From positions 5,026,501-5,090,500 of the forward strand of contig NZ_AP023243.1 in assembly GCF_016756495.1 (NCBI RefSeq): a DNA stretch of 64,000 bases. The letters are read 5' to 3'. The translations under genes were made by a program, and so were the position numbers. The stretch is from Mesorhizobium sp. 113-3-3 (lineage in GTDB: Bacteria > Pseudomonadota > Alphaproteobacteria > Rhizobiales > Rhizobiaceae). How positions within the stretch are numbered: position 1 is the stretch's first letter; each line of letters opens with the position of its first letter. Under the pieces are notes generated by a model. That model was not told the origin of the DNA and did no database searches. It saw only the letters and a list, made by a program, of their open reading frames with translations. Shown one piece after another: positions 33,549-42,300 of the stretch.

Positions 33549-36500
33549 GCCTACACAAGGAGATCAGCTTCGAGGCCGAAATCTGCGCTCACCTTGCCGC
33601 CAACGGCTGGCTCTATGCCGACGGCGATGCCGCCGCCTATGACCGGACCCGAGCGCTGCTTCCCGCCGATGTGGTGGCGTGGGTCAAGGCCAGCCAGCCG
33701 AACGCCTGGGACACGCTGAGCAAATCCCATGGCGCAGCGTCGGAAGCGACGCTGCTCGACCGTATCCGAAAGCAGCTCGACGAACGCGGGACGCTCGACG
33801 TGTTGCGCCACGGCGTCGAGATGATCGGCCTCAGGGCGCCCCTGGCGCTCGCCCAGTTCAAGCCAGCCCTGGCGATGAATGCCGACATCCTCGCCCGCTA
33901 TCAGGCCAACCGGCTGCGCGTCGTACGGCAGGTGCGCTATTCCCTTGCCAACCAGAACGCCATCGATCTCGTGCTGTTTCTCAACGGGCTGCCGGTCACC
34001 ACCGTCGAACTCAAGACGGACTTCACACAATCGGTCACCGACGCGGTGGACCAGTATAGGTTCGACCGCCTCCCGAACCCCAAGGGCCAGAGCCCCGAAC
34101 CACTGTTGAGCTTCCCGAGCGGGGCTCTGGTTCACTTCGCTGTCAGCAACGCGGAAGTGATGATGACAACAAGTCTTGAAGGCCCGCAGACGCGCTTCCT
34201 GCCCTTCAACAAAGGCAATGGCGGGGGCAAGGGAAACCCGCCGAACGCCGAGGGACACCCGACGGCTTACCTATGGGAGGACATCTGGCAGCGGGGCTCG
34301 TGGCTGGAAATCCTCGGGCGCTACATGGTGGCCGAGCGGGACACGAAGAAAAAGATCAAGGGCATCATCTTCCCGCGCTTCCACCAACTCGACGCAACAC
34401 GCAAGCTACGCGCCTCGGTGCTGGCCGAAGGGGCTGGCGGCAAGTACCTGATCCAGCACTCGGCTGGTTCCGGCAAGACCAACTCCATCGCGTGGACCGC
34501 GCACTTCCTAGCCGATCTTCACAACGAGAAGCATCAGAAGGTCTTCGACACGGTTCTGGTGGTGTCCGACCGCAACGTCATCGATACGCAGTTGCAGGAG
34601 GCGATCTTCAACTTCGAGCGGACTACCGGCGTCGTCGTCACCATCAAGAGCGACAGCGGCGCTAAAAGCGGGCAACTGGCGGACGCGCTGGCTGGCGGCA
34701 AGAAGATTGTCGTCTGCACCATCCAGACCTTCCCCTTTGCGCTCAAGGCCGTGCAGGAACTGGCGGCATCGCAGGGCAAACGGTTCGCGGTCATCGCCGA
34801 TGAAGCGCACTCGAGCCAGACCGGCGAGGCGGCGGCCAAGCTGAAGGCCGTGCTTTCCCCCGAGGAGCTTGCCGATCTCGGTGACGGCGGAGAGATTAGC
34901 TCCGAGGACATTCTCGCCGCCCAGATGGCTGCCCGGGCAAGCGACAAAGGGATCACCTATGTTGCCTTTACCGCCACGCCCAAGGCGAAGACCCTTGAGC
35001 TGTTTGGCCGTCGCCGCTTTCCAGATCAGGCTGCAAGCGAGACAAACCTGCCAGCGGCCTTCCACGTTTATTCCATGCGACAAGCGATTGAGGAGGGTTT
35101 CATCCTCGATGTGCTGCTTAACTACACGCCCTACAGCCTTGCCTTCAAACTTGCCCATGATGGTAAGGAGATTGACGACACCGAGGTCGAGCGCAGCGCT
35201 GCAGTCAAGTCCCTAATGCGCTGGGTGCGGCTCCACGACTACAACATCAGCCAAAAGGTTCAGGTGGTGGTCGAGCACTACCGGTCGCTGGTACAGCCAC
35301 TGCTCGACGGCAAGGCCAAGGCGATGGTGGTGGTGGGCAGCCGTATCGAGGCCGTGCGGTGGCAACTCGCCATCAACAAATACATCAAGGAGAAAGGATA
35401 CAAGCTGGGGACGCTGGTGGCGTTCTCGGGCGAGGTCAACGATCAGGCGAGCGGACCAGACCCGTTCAGCGAAACGAGCAAGGAACTCAACCCCGGCCTA
35501 AACGGACGCGACATCCGCGAAGCCTTCAAGCTGCCGGAGTATCACATCCTGCTGGTGGCCAATAAATTCCAGACCGGGTTCGATCAGCCCCTGTTGTGCG
35601 GCATGTATGTCGACCGGCGGCTGGCGGGCATCCAGGCCGTGCAGACGCTCTCGCGGCTCAACCGGGCGCACCCCGGCAAGGACACGACCTATGTCCTCGA
35701 CTTCGTCAACAGCAGCGACGACATCCTCAAGGCGTTCCAGACTTACTACGAGACCGCCTCGCTGGAGAATGTGACCGACCCCAATCTCGTCTTCGACCTG
35801 CGGGCCAAGCTGGACGCCTTGGGGTACTACGACGATTTCGAGGTCGAGCGAGTGGTCAAGGTCGAGTTAGACCCGACATCAAAGCAGGGCGACCTCGTCG
35901 CCGCCATCACGCCTGTCACCGACCGGCTCTTGCGATCCTACCGGGACGCACAGGAGCTCTTGCGGATAGCTCGGTCGAAAGATGATACCAAAGCGGCCAA
36001 GGACGCTCAGGACACGATGGATGCGCTCGTGCTGTTCCGTGCTGACATGGGGGCGTTCGTGCGCCTTTATGCGTTCTTGTCTCAGATATTCGACTACGGC
36101 AACACCGCTATCGAAAGCCGCCATATCTTCTTCCGCCGCCTCATCCCTTTGCTGGAGTTCGGGCGCGAGCGGCAGGAGATCGATGTTTCCGGGCTGGTGC
36201 TGACCCACCACAAGCTGGCCGACAAGGGGAAGCGTACGCTGGTGCTGGGCGGGGAAAGCGAAAAACTCCAGCCGATCATTGAAACCGGCTCAGGCTCTAT
36301 TCAGGAGAAGCAGAAGGCGTTGCTGGCAGAGATCGTCGCCAAGCTCAATGACTTGTTTCAGGGCGATGTGACCGATGATGATCAGCTTATCTACGTCAAC
36401 AACGTCATCAAGGGCAAACTGATGGAGTCTGACACGCTCGCCCAGCAAGCCGCCAACAACACCAAAGAGCAGTTCGCGAACTCACCTGACCTGTCAAAGG

Positions 36501-36676
36501 CGATCCTCGACGCCATCATCGACGCCTTCGAGGCGCACACGACGATGAGCAAGCAGGCGCTGGACTCTGCAAAAATTCGCGAGGGTCTCAAGGATGTGCT
36601 TCTGGGACCGGGGCAACTGTGGGAAGATCTAAGGGACGCGCGGGAGAGCAGAGAGGCCAATCATGTTCAGCGATAA
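33545..36676 (+). CDS. hsdR: Type I restriction-modification system, restriction/translocase subunit
   Basis: A 1043-residue HsdR. The N-terminal PD-(D/E)xK nuclease site is visible as AIDLVLFLNG followed by TVELKTD (Asp141, Glu155, Lys157). The SF2 helicase/translocase has Walker A HSAGSGKTNS (305-314), DEAH at 419-422 in IADEAHSSQTGEA, motif III VAFTATPK, and motif VI within QTLSRLNRAHPGKDTTYVLDF. The C-terminal helical part binds the HsdM/S complex. Its 1043-residue length is normal. The ATG overlaps the previous stop. The next gene starts inside its 3-prime end (14-bp overlap). It cleaves unmodified DNA away from the recognition site after ATP-driven translocation. Confidence 0.95.
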   Translation: MSLHKEISFEAEICAHLAANGWLYADGDAAAYDRTRALLPADVVAWVKASQPNAWDTLSKSHGAASEATLLDRIRKQLDERGTLDVLRHGVEMIGLRAPLALAQFKPALAMNADILARYQANRLRVVRQVRYSLANQNAIDLVLFLNGLPVTTVELKTDFTQSVTDAVDQYRFDRLPNPKGQSPEPLLSFPSGALVHFAVSNAEVMMTTSLEGPQTRFLPFNKGNGGGKGNPPNAEGHPTAYLWEDIWQRGSWLEILGRYMVAERDTKKKIKGIIFPRFHQLDATRKLRASVLAEGAGGKYLIQHSAGSGKTNSIAWTAHFLADLHNEKHQKVFDTVLVVSDRNVIDTQLQEAIFNFERTTGVVVTIKSDSGAKSGQLADALAGGKKIVVCTIQTFPFALKAVQELAASQGKRFAVIADEAHSSQTGEAAAKLKAVLSPEELADLGDGGEISSEDILAAQMAARASDKGITYVAFTATPKAKTLELFGRRRFPDQAASETNLPAAFHVYSMRQAIEEGFILDVLLNYTPYSLAFKLAHDGKEIDDTEVERSAAVKSLMRWVRLHDYNISQKVQVVVEHYRSLVQPLLDGKAKAMVVVGSRIEAVRWQLAINKYIKEKGYKLGTLVAFSGEVNDQASGPDPFSETSKELNPGLNGRDIREAFKLPEYHILLVANKFQTGFDQPLLCGMYVDRRLAGIQAVQTLSRLNRAHPGKDTTYVLDFVNSSDDILKAFQTYYETASLENVTDPNLVFDLRAKLDALGYYDDFEVERVVKVELDPTSKQGDLVAAITPVTDRLLRSYRDAQELLRIARSKDDTKAAKDAQDTMDALVLFRADMGAFVRLYAFLSQIFDYGNTAIESRHIFFRRLIPLLEFGRERQEIDVSGLVLTHHKLADKGKRTLVLGGESEKLQPIIETGSGSIQEKQKALLAEIVAKLNDLFQGDVTDDDQLIYVNNVIKGKLMESDTLAQQAANNTKEQFANSPDLSKAILDAIIDAFEAHTTMSKQALDSAKIREGLKDVLLGPGQLWEDLRDARESREANHVQR

Positions 36677-37268
36677 ATGGTCTCCTACTCTCGCACTCAC
36701 CGCTTTGGTATTCGCGGTTATTCAGTGGACCATTTCGCTACGGGCAGCGAAGCGAAAGCGCGACAGCGAACTTACTAACTGGGGCGGCGAAGTTATCCGT
36801 CTTATGGCTGAACTTGAGACGCTCTGCCATCCTATCGTGAAGGGGAGCAGTCTCGACCGGGTTGCTGTGGAGCGGCTCAGCTACCATGCGAGCGCGTTAG
36901 TCGACAAAGGTCGACTCTTCTTCCCTAACGTAAAAAGCAAATGGCGCACGCGCGGCGATGGTACAAGAACAAAAATCCTCGATGAAGTTCTGCGAGCTTG
37001 TTACGCGGCGCGACACTTGGCTGCGTATGGAAGCGGCCCGAACGACAGGCTGCATCGCGAACAGGTCTGGGCAATGCGCAAACGCTTTGTCGAACTTCTC
37101 CAGAAACAGGTGGGACCCACTCTTCTGAAAGTCGGGAAAGATGATGTTGGTCAGCATGTCGAGATGGATCCAGCGTTGTGGATAGACCATCGAAGAAAAC
37201 TCGTATTGCCCGTTGACGCAGACGGCACGAAGCCGATCGATCCGGCCATCCGAGGGATAGCGTTGTAA
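36663..37268 (+). CDS. Membrane-anchored protein of the restriction operon
   Basis: A 201-residue protein with one N-terminal transmembrane helix (LALTALVFAVIQWTISL, residues about 9-27), then a basic stretch (RAAKRKRD) that would keep the rest in the cytoplasm. The body is helical with ELETLCHPIV, RACYAARHLAAYGSG and RFVELLQKQVG segments. No known domain is recognised. It overlaps hsdR by 14 bp with AGAGAGG placed for reinitiation and ends one base before the next gene, so it is a true operon member. It may be a membrane-anchored accessory factor of the restriction system; function unknown. Confidence 0.65.
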   Translation: MFSDKWSPTLALTALVFAVIQWTISLRAAKRKRDSELTNWGGEVIRLMAELETLCHPIVKGSSLDRVAVERLSYHASALVDKGRLFFPNVKSKWRTRGDGTRTKILDEVLRACYAARHLAAYGSGPNDRLHREQVWAMRKRFVELLQKQVGPTLLKVGKDDVGQHVEMDPALWIDHRRKLVLPVDADGTKPIDPAIRGIAL

Positions 37269-37931
37269 ATGGGAAAAGGTGGGTATCTCGGCGGCAGTAC
37301 TGTAGTAGGTGGGTTTGGTTGGTCCTCCTTTGACCCTGCAAGTGGAAGGATGGCAAAAGGCAAGGCCATGCCAAAAAAGCAGTCGCCTCAGAAGGCGAAG
37401 GCTCAGTCTACGAGGAAAAAAGCGTCGGTTGAGCCGCCAAAGAAGATGGCTCAGAAGGAAAACCGGCAGCCTAACATCAACCTGTTTCGGCGGATATATC
37501 TTGAGGCTATCATCGACGCGGCGCTTCGAGCCATGGCCGCGCCTTTGCCACCGAAGCGCGCTCGTGAACAACTGAACGCGGAAACCCTGTTGGCTGGTGG
37601 TCCTGTCCGATGGGCGAAGGCCCAGCCCGAGTATCAGGTCACGTTAGAGCGGAAACAGCAGAGACTTGCCAGCAAGGCCCAAGCTCCTCTGGAGCAAGAG
37701 GGCAATGCCTCCGTGGTGAAGAAACGCATCTGGACGCTGGACGCCCCTCCCAAGGGATCGCGGCAGCGGCCGGTAGTTGAGGTCAACCGAGCCTCCGTCC
37801 AGTCTCTGTGTGAGGAACGGGCGCGACTTAGCACCGCTCTTGCTGCTGCCGAGGCCGACATCCGCAGGCATAGAGAGGCTATTGCCGAAATTGACCGGCG
37901 ACTTGCGACGGCAAGCTCAAACCGAAGGTAG
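37269..37931 (+). CDS. Basic coiled-coil protein of unknown function
   Basis: A 220-residue protein starting directly after the preceding stop codon (TAA-ATG). The N-terminal 65 residues are rich in Lys, Gln and Pro and look disordered. The middle (NINLFRRIYLEAIIDAALRA) is hydrophobic-helical. The C-terminus (SLCEERARLSTALAAAEADI then RRHREAIAEIDRRLA) is a strong coiled coil. There is no signal peptide. The composition suggests nucleic-acid or protein binding. A second in-frame Met (MAKGKAMPKK) about 28 codons in is a possible alternative start. Not recognised. Confidence 0.55.
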   Translation: MGKGGYLGGSTVVGGFGWSSFDPASGRMAKGKAMPKKQSPQKAKAQSTRKKASVEPPKKMAQKENRQPNINLFRRIYLEAIIDAALRAMAAPLPPKRAREQLNAETLLAGGPVRWAKAQPEYQVTLERKQQRLASKAQAPLEQEGNASVVKKRIWTLDAPPKGSRQRPVVEVNRASVQSLCEERARLSTALAAAEADIRRHREAIAEIDRRLATASSNRR

Positions 37932-37942
37932 GACGGGACCCA

Positions 37943-38683
37943 ATGGCTACGCTACCAGGAACACAGACCACTCAAATCACGAGTGGACTTCGGGACGCTC
38001 CCGTTGAAGGCGACTATACGCCAAAGTTCAGGAAGACGAAGTTCAAATGCCCACGCTGCCCGGTGATCGCCGCACAGACGTGGACGGTCCCTTACAAGAA
38101 GGAGCACAAGCAATTCAATCAGAAGTTAGTGGCTCTCGACGAGCAGATTTCAGACTTAGGGATTTCACAGTGCGTGGCATGTGGAGGTCGTTCACTCTGG
38201 TTCGAAGGAACCTTGGTATACCCGAGCCAGTCGGGCGATCATCCGATACCGCAAGATCTTCCTCCTCAGCTTCAAAAGGATTTCGAGGAGGCTGCAGCGG
38301 TCGCTGCGGCTAGTCCCAGGGCAGCGGCGGCTTTGCTTCGCATGTGCATCGAAGGCCTTTGCAAGTTTGCCGCCCAGAAAGACAACTTCAACGATGCGGT
38401 TTATGAACTGGAAAAGCAGGGCGTTCCAACGCAGATAACCGTAGCTATGGATGTCGTAAGAATGACTGGCAACGAGGCCCTACATGCTTCACGCCTGTAC
38501 GGGACGGACGACGCGACGACGGTGTCGATTTTGTTCCGTCTCGCCAACTCCATTGTTCAATGGGCGATCACTGACAAGAAACAGCTTGAAGGATTAGTTG
38601 CGGAGATCGGCTCTGAGCGGTTCGCAAAGAACGCTGCAGCTAGGCAGAGGAACGCCGAGAAGGCCGCTCGTGCGGGAAGCTGA
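37943..38683 (+). CDS. DUF4145-domain protein
   Basis: A 246-residue protein with an N-terminal zinc-ribbon-like segment (FKCPRCPVI near residue 32 and ISQCVACGGRSLWF near 72) and a C-terminal helical DUF4145 domain (AAALLRMCIEGLCKFA and GNEALHASRLYGTDDATTV). DUF4145 proteins are found repeatedly beside type I restriction systems and other defence loci; their biochemical role is not established. The ATG at 37943 has GGACGGGA upstream and lies 11 bp after the previous stop, so it closes the restriction operon. It is the last supported gene of the island. Confidence 0.75.
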   Translation: MATLPGTQTTQITSGLRDAPVEGDYTPKFRKTKFKCPRCPVIAAQTWTVPYKKEHKQFNQKLVALDEQISDLGISQCVACGGRSLWFEGTLVYPSQSGDHPIPQDLPPQLQKDFEEAAAVAAASPRAAAALLRMCIEGLCKFAAQKDNFNDAVYELEKQGVPTQITVAMDVVRMTGNEALHASRLYGTDDATTVSILFRLANSIVQWAITDKKQLEGLVAEIGSERFAKNAAARQRNAEKAARAGS

Positions 38684-39119
38684 CTGATCGGTTGCGGACC
38701 TTTCTGAGAAAAATTCGTATCCCCGAATGTTAGAGAGGTGTAGCCTCAGTCCCCCCGTGGGGGCGGCTGTAGTACCTAATGTCCACCTATACGACGATAC
38801 CTTTAATCCGCACCAAATCACCGGCCCGAACTCGCTTTCCAGCTATGCGTCCAGCACATTCCGTAAAATAAAAGCTAAGTCTGGCACAAGCTCTGATCGA
38901 CCCTATCCTTGTGATCTGACGACGGGGCCCAGCAGGCCCCGTTTTCGTTTTAGCGGCACGTCGAGCCCTGGCGCGCTCGCCCTGCCGGCTGTGGCCGCTT
39001 AGTTCCCGGCACCCGCTCAGATCCCGTCAATCAATTTGAACCGCAGATGAACGCCGGCATCAGAGCCGGTTCAGAGGCGTTGGGGCATTCTCCGCCGTGT
39101 TGAAGGAGACACGACCCCA
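38684..39119. other. Right-end intergenic region of the island
   Basis: About 435 bp with no supported gene. It contains a CCCC/GGGG hairpin at 38752-38763, A/T-rich stretches and a strong terminator at 38923. The island's right boundary must lie here or slightly right; no long repeat of the left boundary is visible. Confidence 0.6.
38923..38951 (+). terminator. Strong rho-independent terminator
   Basis: CGGGGCC, CAGCA and GGCCCCG are followed by TTTTCGTTTT. It lies 240 bp after the DUF4145 gene. It either ends the island operon or belongs to a small transcript in 38700-38920. Confidence 0.85.
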
Positions 39120-39275
39120 ATGCTTGCTCGCCGCTTTACCATCGTCTGCCTGCTGATGAGCCTGTTTGGAATGTTCTTCGCCATCCTCGTCGCCGAAGCG
39201 GGCCGTTCTCCCCGCTCCTGGGACGAAGCCAACAGACTATGCCGTCTCGCCTGCCCGACCAACCTTCGCCACTGA
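39120..39275 (+). CDS. Small single-pass membrane protein, 51 residues
   Basis: MLARRFTIVCLLMSLFGMFF followed by AILVAEAGRSPRSW is an Arg-anchored hydrophobic helix or uncleaved signal, and the tail holds two cysteines (LCRLACP). GAAGGAG lies 12 bp upstream of the ATG. The amino-terminal pattern resembles small conserved rhizobial membrane proteins I have seen annotated as hypothetical. It is too short for strong statistical support. Confidence 0.55.
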   Translation: MLARRFTIVCLLMSLFGMFFAILVAEAGRSPRSWDEANRLCRLACPTNLRH

Positions 39276-39316
39276 AACAAAGAAACCCGGACCTCGAAAA
39301 GAAAAGCTCAGAGATC

Positions 39317-39511
39317 ATGACCCGCATCGCCGCCAACACCCTGAAGACCCTTCGGCTCCTGCCGCGGGCGGTGCTTATCCTGATGCTCCTGGCTGCTCCG
39401 GTCCTGGCGGTGCCGATGATGCGCGCCGATGCCGGCTCGACGATAGAGGCGCCGGCCCTGAGGAAGTCCGGCGTGGGTTTCGTGCTGCTGGTCAGCCTGC
39501 AGAGGGGATAA
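39317..39511 (+). CDS. Small exported or membrane protein, 64 residues
   Basis: The frame from ATG 39317 reads MTRIAANTLKTLRLLPRAVL, then a hydrophobic stretch ILMLLAAPVLAVPMM and a 25-residue tail. It looks like a signal/anchor helix with a short exported part. No strong ribosome-binding site is present. It sits between the 51-residue gene and AMP nucleosidase on the same strand; function unknown. Confidence 0.4.
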   Translation: MTRIAANTLKTLRLLPRAVLILMLLAAPVLAVPMMRADAGSTIEAPALRKSGVGFVLLVSLQRG

Positions 39512-39585
39512 AGAAAAATGGCGCTTTGAGCGCCTTCGGCAGCGAGCCCCCTCCCAACCGCTCGTGCAAGTCTCTATATTGAGCC

Positions 39586-41091
39586 ATGGAAAAGCGAATC
39601 TACCCCCAAGCCATCGAATCTGTCGTCATGCCGGAGCCTTTTGGCCGGCAAAGCTTTGACAACGCCGAAAAGGCCGTTGCCGCACTGCAGCTGCTTTACG
39701 ACCGCAACACCAAGTTCCTGCGCGACGCCTTCGCGGCCCTGGCGGCCGACGGCGGCGACAGCAGCAGGCGCTACCGCGCCTTCTACCCCGAGATCGGCGT
39801 CACCACGAGTTCGTTCACCCAGGTCGACTCGCGCCAGGCCTACGGCCACATGCCAACGCCCGGCCATTTCGCCACCACGATCACGCAGCCGCAGCTGTTC
39901 GAGCGCTATCTGATAGAACAGCTGCGCCTGATCATGCGCAACCACGGTGTCGCGGTCACAGTTTCGGAATCGACCACGCCCATTCCGCTGCATTTCGCCT
40001 TCCTGGAGGGAACCTACGTCGACGGCGCCGCCGCGGAGCGCATCAAGCGGCCGATCCGCGACCTGTTCGACGTGCCTGATCTCGACGGCACCGACGACCA
40101 GATCGCCAACGGCACGTTCGAAGTGGCCTTCGGCGAACCGAGACCGCTGGCCCCGTTCACGGCGCAACGCATCGACTATTCGCTGCACCGCATGACCCAC
40201 TACACGGCGACCAGCCCGCAGCATTTCCAGAACTTCGTGCTGTTCACCAACTACCAGTTCTACATCGACGAATTCGTCGCCCGCGCCCGAGACCTGATGG
40301 AGAAGGGCGGCGGCGGTTACACGGAATTCGTCGAGCCAGGCAACGTCGTGACCAGAGCCGGACAGAGCGCACCGAGCGAAGGCGTTGGACCGCAGCGCCT
40401 GCCGCAGATGCCGGCCTATCACCTGAAGAAGCCGAATCATGGCGGCATCACCATGGTCAACATCGGCGTCGGTCCTTCGAACGCCAAGACGATCACCGAC
40501 CACGTAGCCGTGCTGAGGCCGCATGCCTGGGTGATGCTTGGCCATTGCGCCGGACTGCGCAACACCCAGGCGCTCGGCGACTACGTGCTGGCGCATGCTT
40601 ATGTGCGCGAAGATCACGTGCTGGACGACGACCTTCCGGTCTGGGTGCCGATCCCGCCGCTGGCGGAGATTCAGGTGGCGCTGCAGGAGGCGGTCGCCGA
40701 AGTCACCGGCCTGTCAGGCTATGATCTGAAGCGCATCATGCGCACCGGCACCGTCGCCACCATCGACAACCGCAACTGGGAACTGCGCGACCAGCGCGGG
40801 CCTGTGCAGCGCCTGTCGCAGTCGCGCGCCATCGCGCTCGACATGGAATCGGCGACGATCGCCGCCAATGGCTTCCGCTTCCGCGTGCCCTACGGCACGC
40901 TGCTATGCGTTTCCGACAAGCCGCTGCATGGCGAGTTGAAACTGCCTGGCATGGCGACCGAATTCTACAAGCGCCAGGTGGCGCAGCACCTGACCATCGG
41001 CATCAGGGCGATGGAGAAGCTGGCCGAGATGCCCATGGAGCGGCTGCATTCACGCAAGCTCCGGAGCTTTTCGGAAACGGCGTTCCAGTAG
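39586..41091 (+). CDS. amn: AMP nucleosidase
   Basis: A 501-residue cytoplasmic enzyme that splits AMP into adenine and ribose 5-phosphate, controlling adenylate pools. It has the two parts of bacterial Amn. The N-terminal regulatory domain has RYRAFYPEIGVTTSS and SRQAYGHMPTPGHFATTITQP. The C-terminal nucleoside-phosphorylase-fold catalytic domain has MVNIGVGPSNAKTITDHVAV, GHCAGLRNTQALGDYVLAHA and IALDMESATIAANGFRFR, which holds the conserved Glu of the purine site. The start ATG at 39586 gives full length. It is followed on the same strand by an EEP-fold gene 67 bp away. Confidence 0.95.
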   Translation: MEKRIYPQAIESVVMPEPFGRQSFDNAEKAVAALQLLYDRNTKFLRDAFAALAADGGDSSRRYRAFYPEIGVTTSSFTQVDSRQAYGHMPTPGHFATTITQPQLFERYLIEQLRLIMRNHGVAVTVSESTTPIPLHFAFLEGTYVDGAAAERIKRPIRDLFDVPDLDGTDDQIANGTFEVAFGEPRPLAPFTAQRIDYSLHRMTHYTATSPQHFQNFVLFTNYQFYIDEFVARARDLMEKGGGGYTEFVEPGNVVTRAGQSAPSEGVGPQRLPQMPAYHLKKPNHGGITMVNIGVGPSNAKTITDHVAVLRPHAWVMLGHCAGLRNTQALGDYVLAHAYVREDHVLDDDLPVWVPIPPLAEIQVALQEAVAEVTGLSGYDLKRIMRTGTVATIDNRNWELRDQRGPVQRLSQSRAIALDMESATIAANGFRFRVPYGTLLCVSDKPLHGELKLPGMATEFYKRQVAQHLTIGIRAMEKLAEMPMERLHSRKLRSFSETAFQ

Positions 41092-41158
41092 GGCGGCCGC
41101 GACGCCTCGGCGAGGCAAATCGCCATCTTGCCCAGGACGCATTTTGGCCGATAAGCAG

Positions 41159-42235
41159 ATGGAACGGATCGTCAGGCGGCATTCGGCAGACACGACCTCG
41201 ATGATGACAGGCGCGCGCTTGAAAATGACGGCTGGGTTGGCATTCCTGGCAATGACGGCATTGTCGGCTGCGCTGTTGGCCGGGTTCTTCGGCACCCTGC
41301 ATCCGGCTTTCGATTCCTTCTCGCATTTCCGCATGCACTTCAGCGTGCTCATGGCGCTTCTGGCACTGCCGCTGCTTGCCAGTTCGTTTCGGCTGCAAGC
41401 GGCGGCGGGGTTGCTGTTTGCCATCGCCTGCCTGGTCACGACGGCAAGCGCCCTGCCGAGGCTTTGGCCGCAGGCGGCGGCCGCCAAACCCGCCGACCAG
41501 ATCGTCTACAGCCTGCTGCAGATGAATTTGCGCTTCAACAACCCGACACCGAAGAAAGTGCTCTCGCTGATCGGCCGCACCAATCCGGACGTGATCACCC
41601 TCGACGAGGTGTCGCAGATGTGGACGACAGAGCTTGGCACCATCACCAGTGCCTATCCCTACCGTATCCTGTGCCCTTACCCGAACGGGGCGTTCGGGGT
41701 GGCGTTGCTCTCCCGCCGGCCCTTCATGGCCGGCACGAAACCCAGTTGCGAGCCGCGCGGCGCGATGGCAACCGCCACCATCGACTTCGGCGGGATCGAC
41801 GTCGATGTGGCCGCGATCCATTTGAGCTGGCCGTGGCCGAAGGAACAATACTGGCAGATCGGCGAACTGTCGCAGACATTGGCCGGGCTGGGCGAGACCG
41901 CGATCATGGCTGGCGATTGCAACGCCGCGCCGTGGAGCGCGGCGGTGCGTCGGGTCGCGGCTCTCGGCGGGCTGACACTTATGCCTTCGGCTGGCCCGAC
42001 CTGGATCCACCGGACACTACCCGACGTCCTGCGCCGCTATGCGGGCCTGCCGATCGATCAGGTGTTCAGCAAGGGTGGCTTGACCATCCTGTCTTCGCAG
42101 CGGCTGGAGGACACCGGCTCCGACCATCTGCCGGTGCTGGTCGAGTTCACGCTACGCCCAGACGACAAGCAGCATGAGAATGACCACGCCACAGCGCTCG
42201 CGGCGAGCGACTTGTCGGCCAAGCCGCACGGCTGA
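41159..42235 (+). CDS. Membrane-anchored endonuclease/exonuclease/phosphatase-family protein
   Basis: A 358-residue protein with three N-terminal hydrophobic helices (about residues 24-90: LAFLAMTALSAALLAGFFG, FSVLMALLALPLLA, LLFAIACLVTTASAL) and a large EEP (DNase I-like) domain. Catalytic elements are seen in order: QMNLRF (metal Asn), TLDEVS (Glu), AAIHLSWP (His), AGDCNAAPWS (Asp/Asn) and GSDHLPVLVEF (Asp-His). The domain probably faces the periplasm. The substrate, a phosphodiester in nucleic acid or lipid, is unknown. The start is uncertain: a TTG at 41144 and an ATG at 41201 are alternatives; I use the first ATG. Confidence 0.82.
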   Translation: MERIVRRHSADTTSMMTGARLKMTAGLAFLAMTALSAALLAGFFGTLHPAFDSFSHFRMHFSVLMALLALPLLASSFRLQAAAGLLFAIACLVTTASALPRLWPQAAAAKPADQIVYSLLQMNLRFNNPTPKKVLSLIGRTNPDVITLDEVSQMWTTELGTITSAYPYRILCPYPNGAFGVALLSRRPFMAGTKPSCEPRGAMATATIDFGGIDVDVAAIHLSWPWPKEQYWQIGELSQTLAGLGETAIMAGDCNAAPWSAAVRRVAALGGLTLMPSAGPTWIHRTLPDVLRRYAGLPIDQVFSKGGLTILSSQRLEDTGSDHLPVLVEFTLRPDDKQHENDHATALAASDLSAKPHG

Positions 42236-42265
42236 ATCCAATTCTTGTTTTAGTGCAATTCCGGA

Positions 42266-42300
42266 CGGAAAACCGTTTTGCCCTGGTTCACGGTTTTCCG
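42266..42300. terminator. Hairpin between convergent EEP and DUF922 genes
   Basis: CGGAAAACCG at 42266-42275 and CGGTTTTCCG at 42291-42300 form a perfect 10-bp stem across 15 nt. The stem overlaps the DUF922 stop codon. It is of the repeat-derived GGAAAACC type and probably ends both transcripts. Confidence 0.7.
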
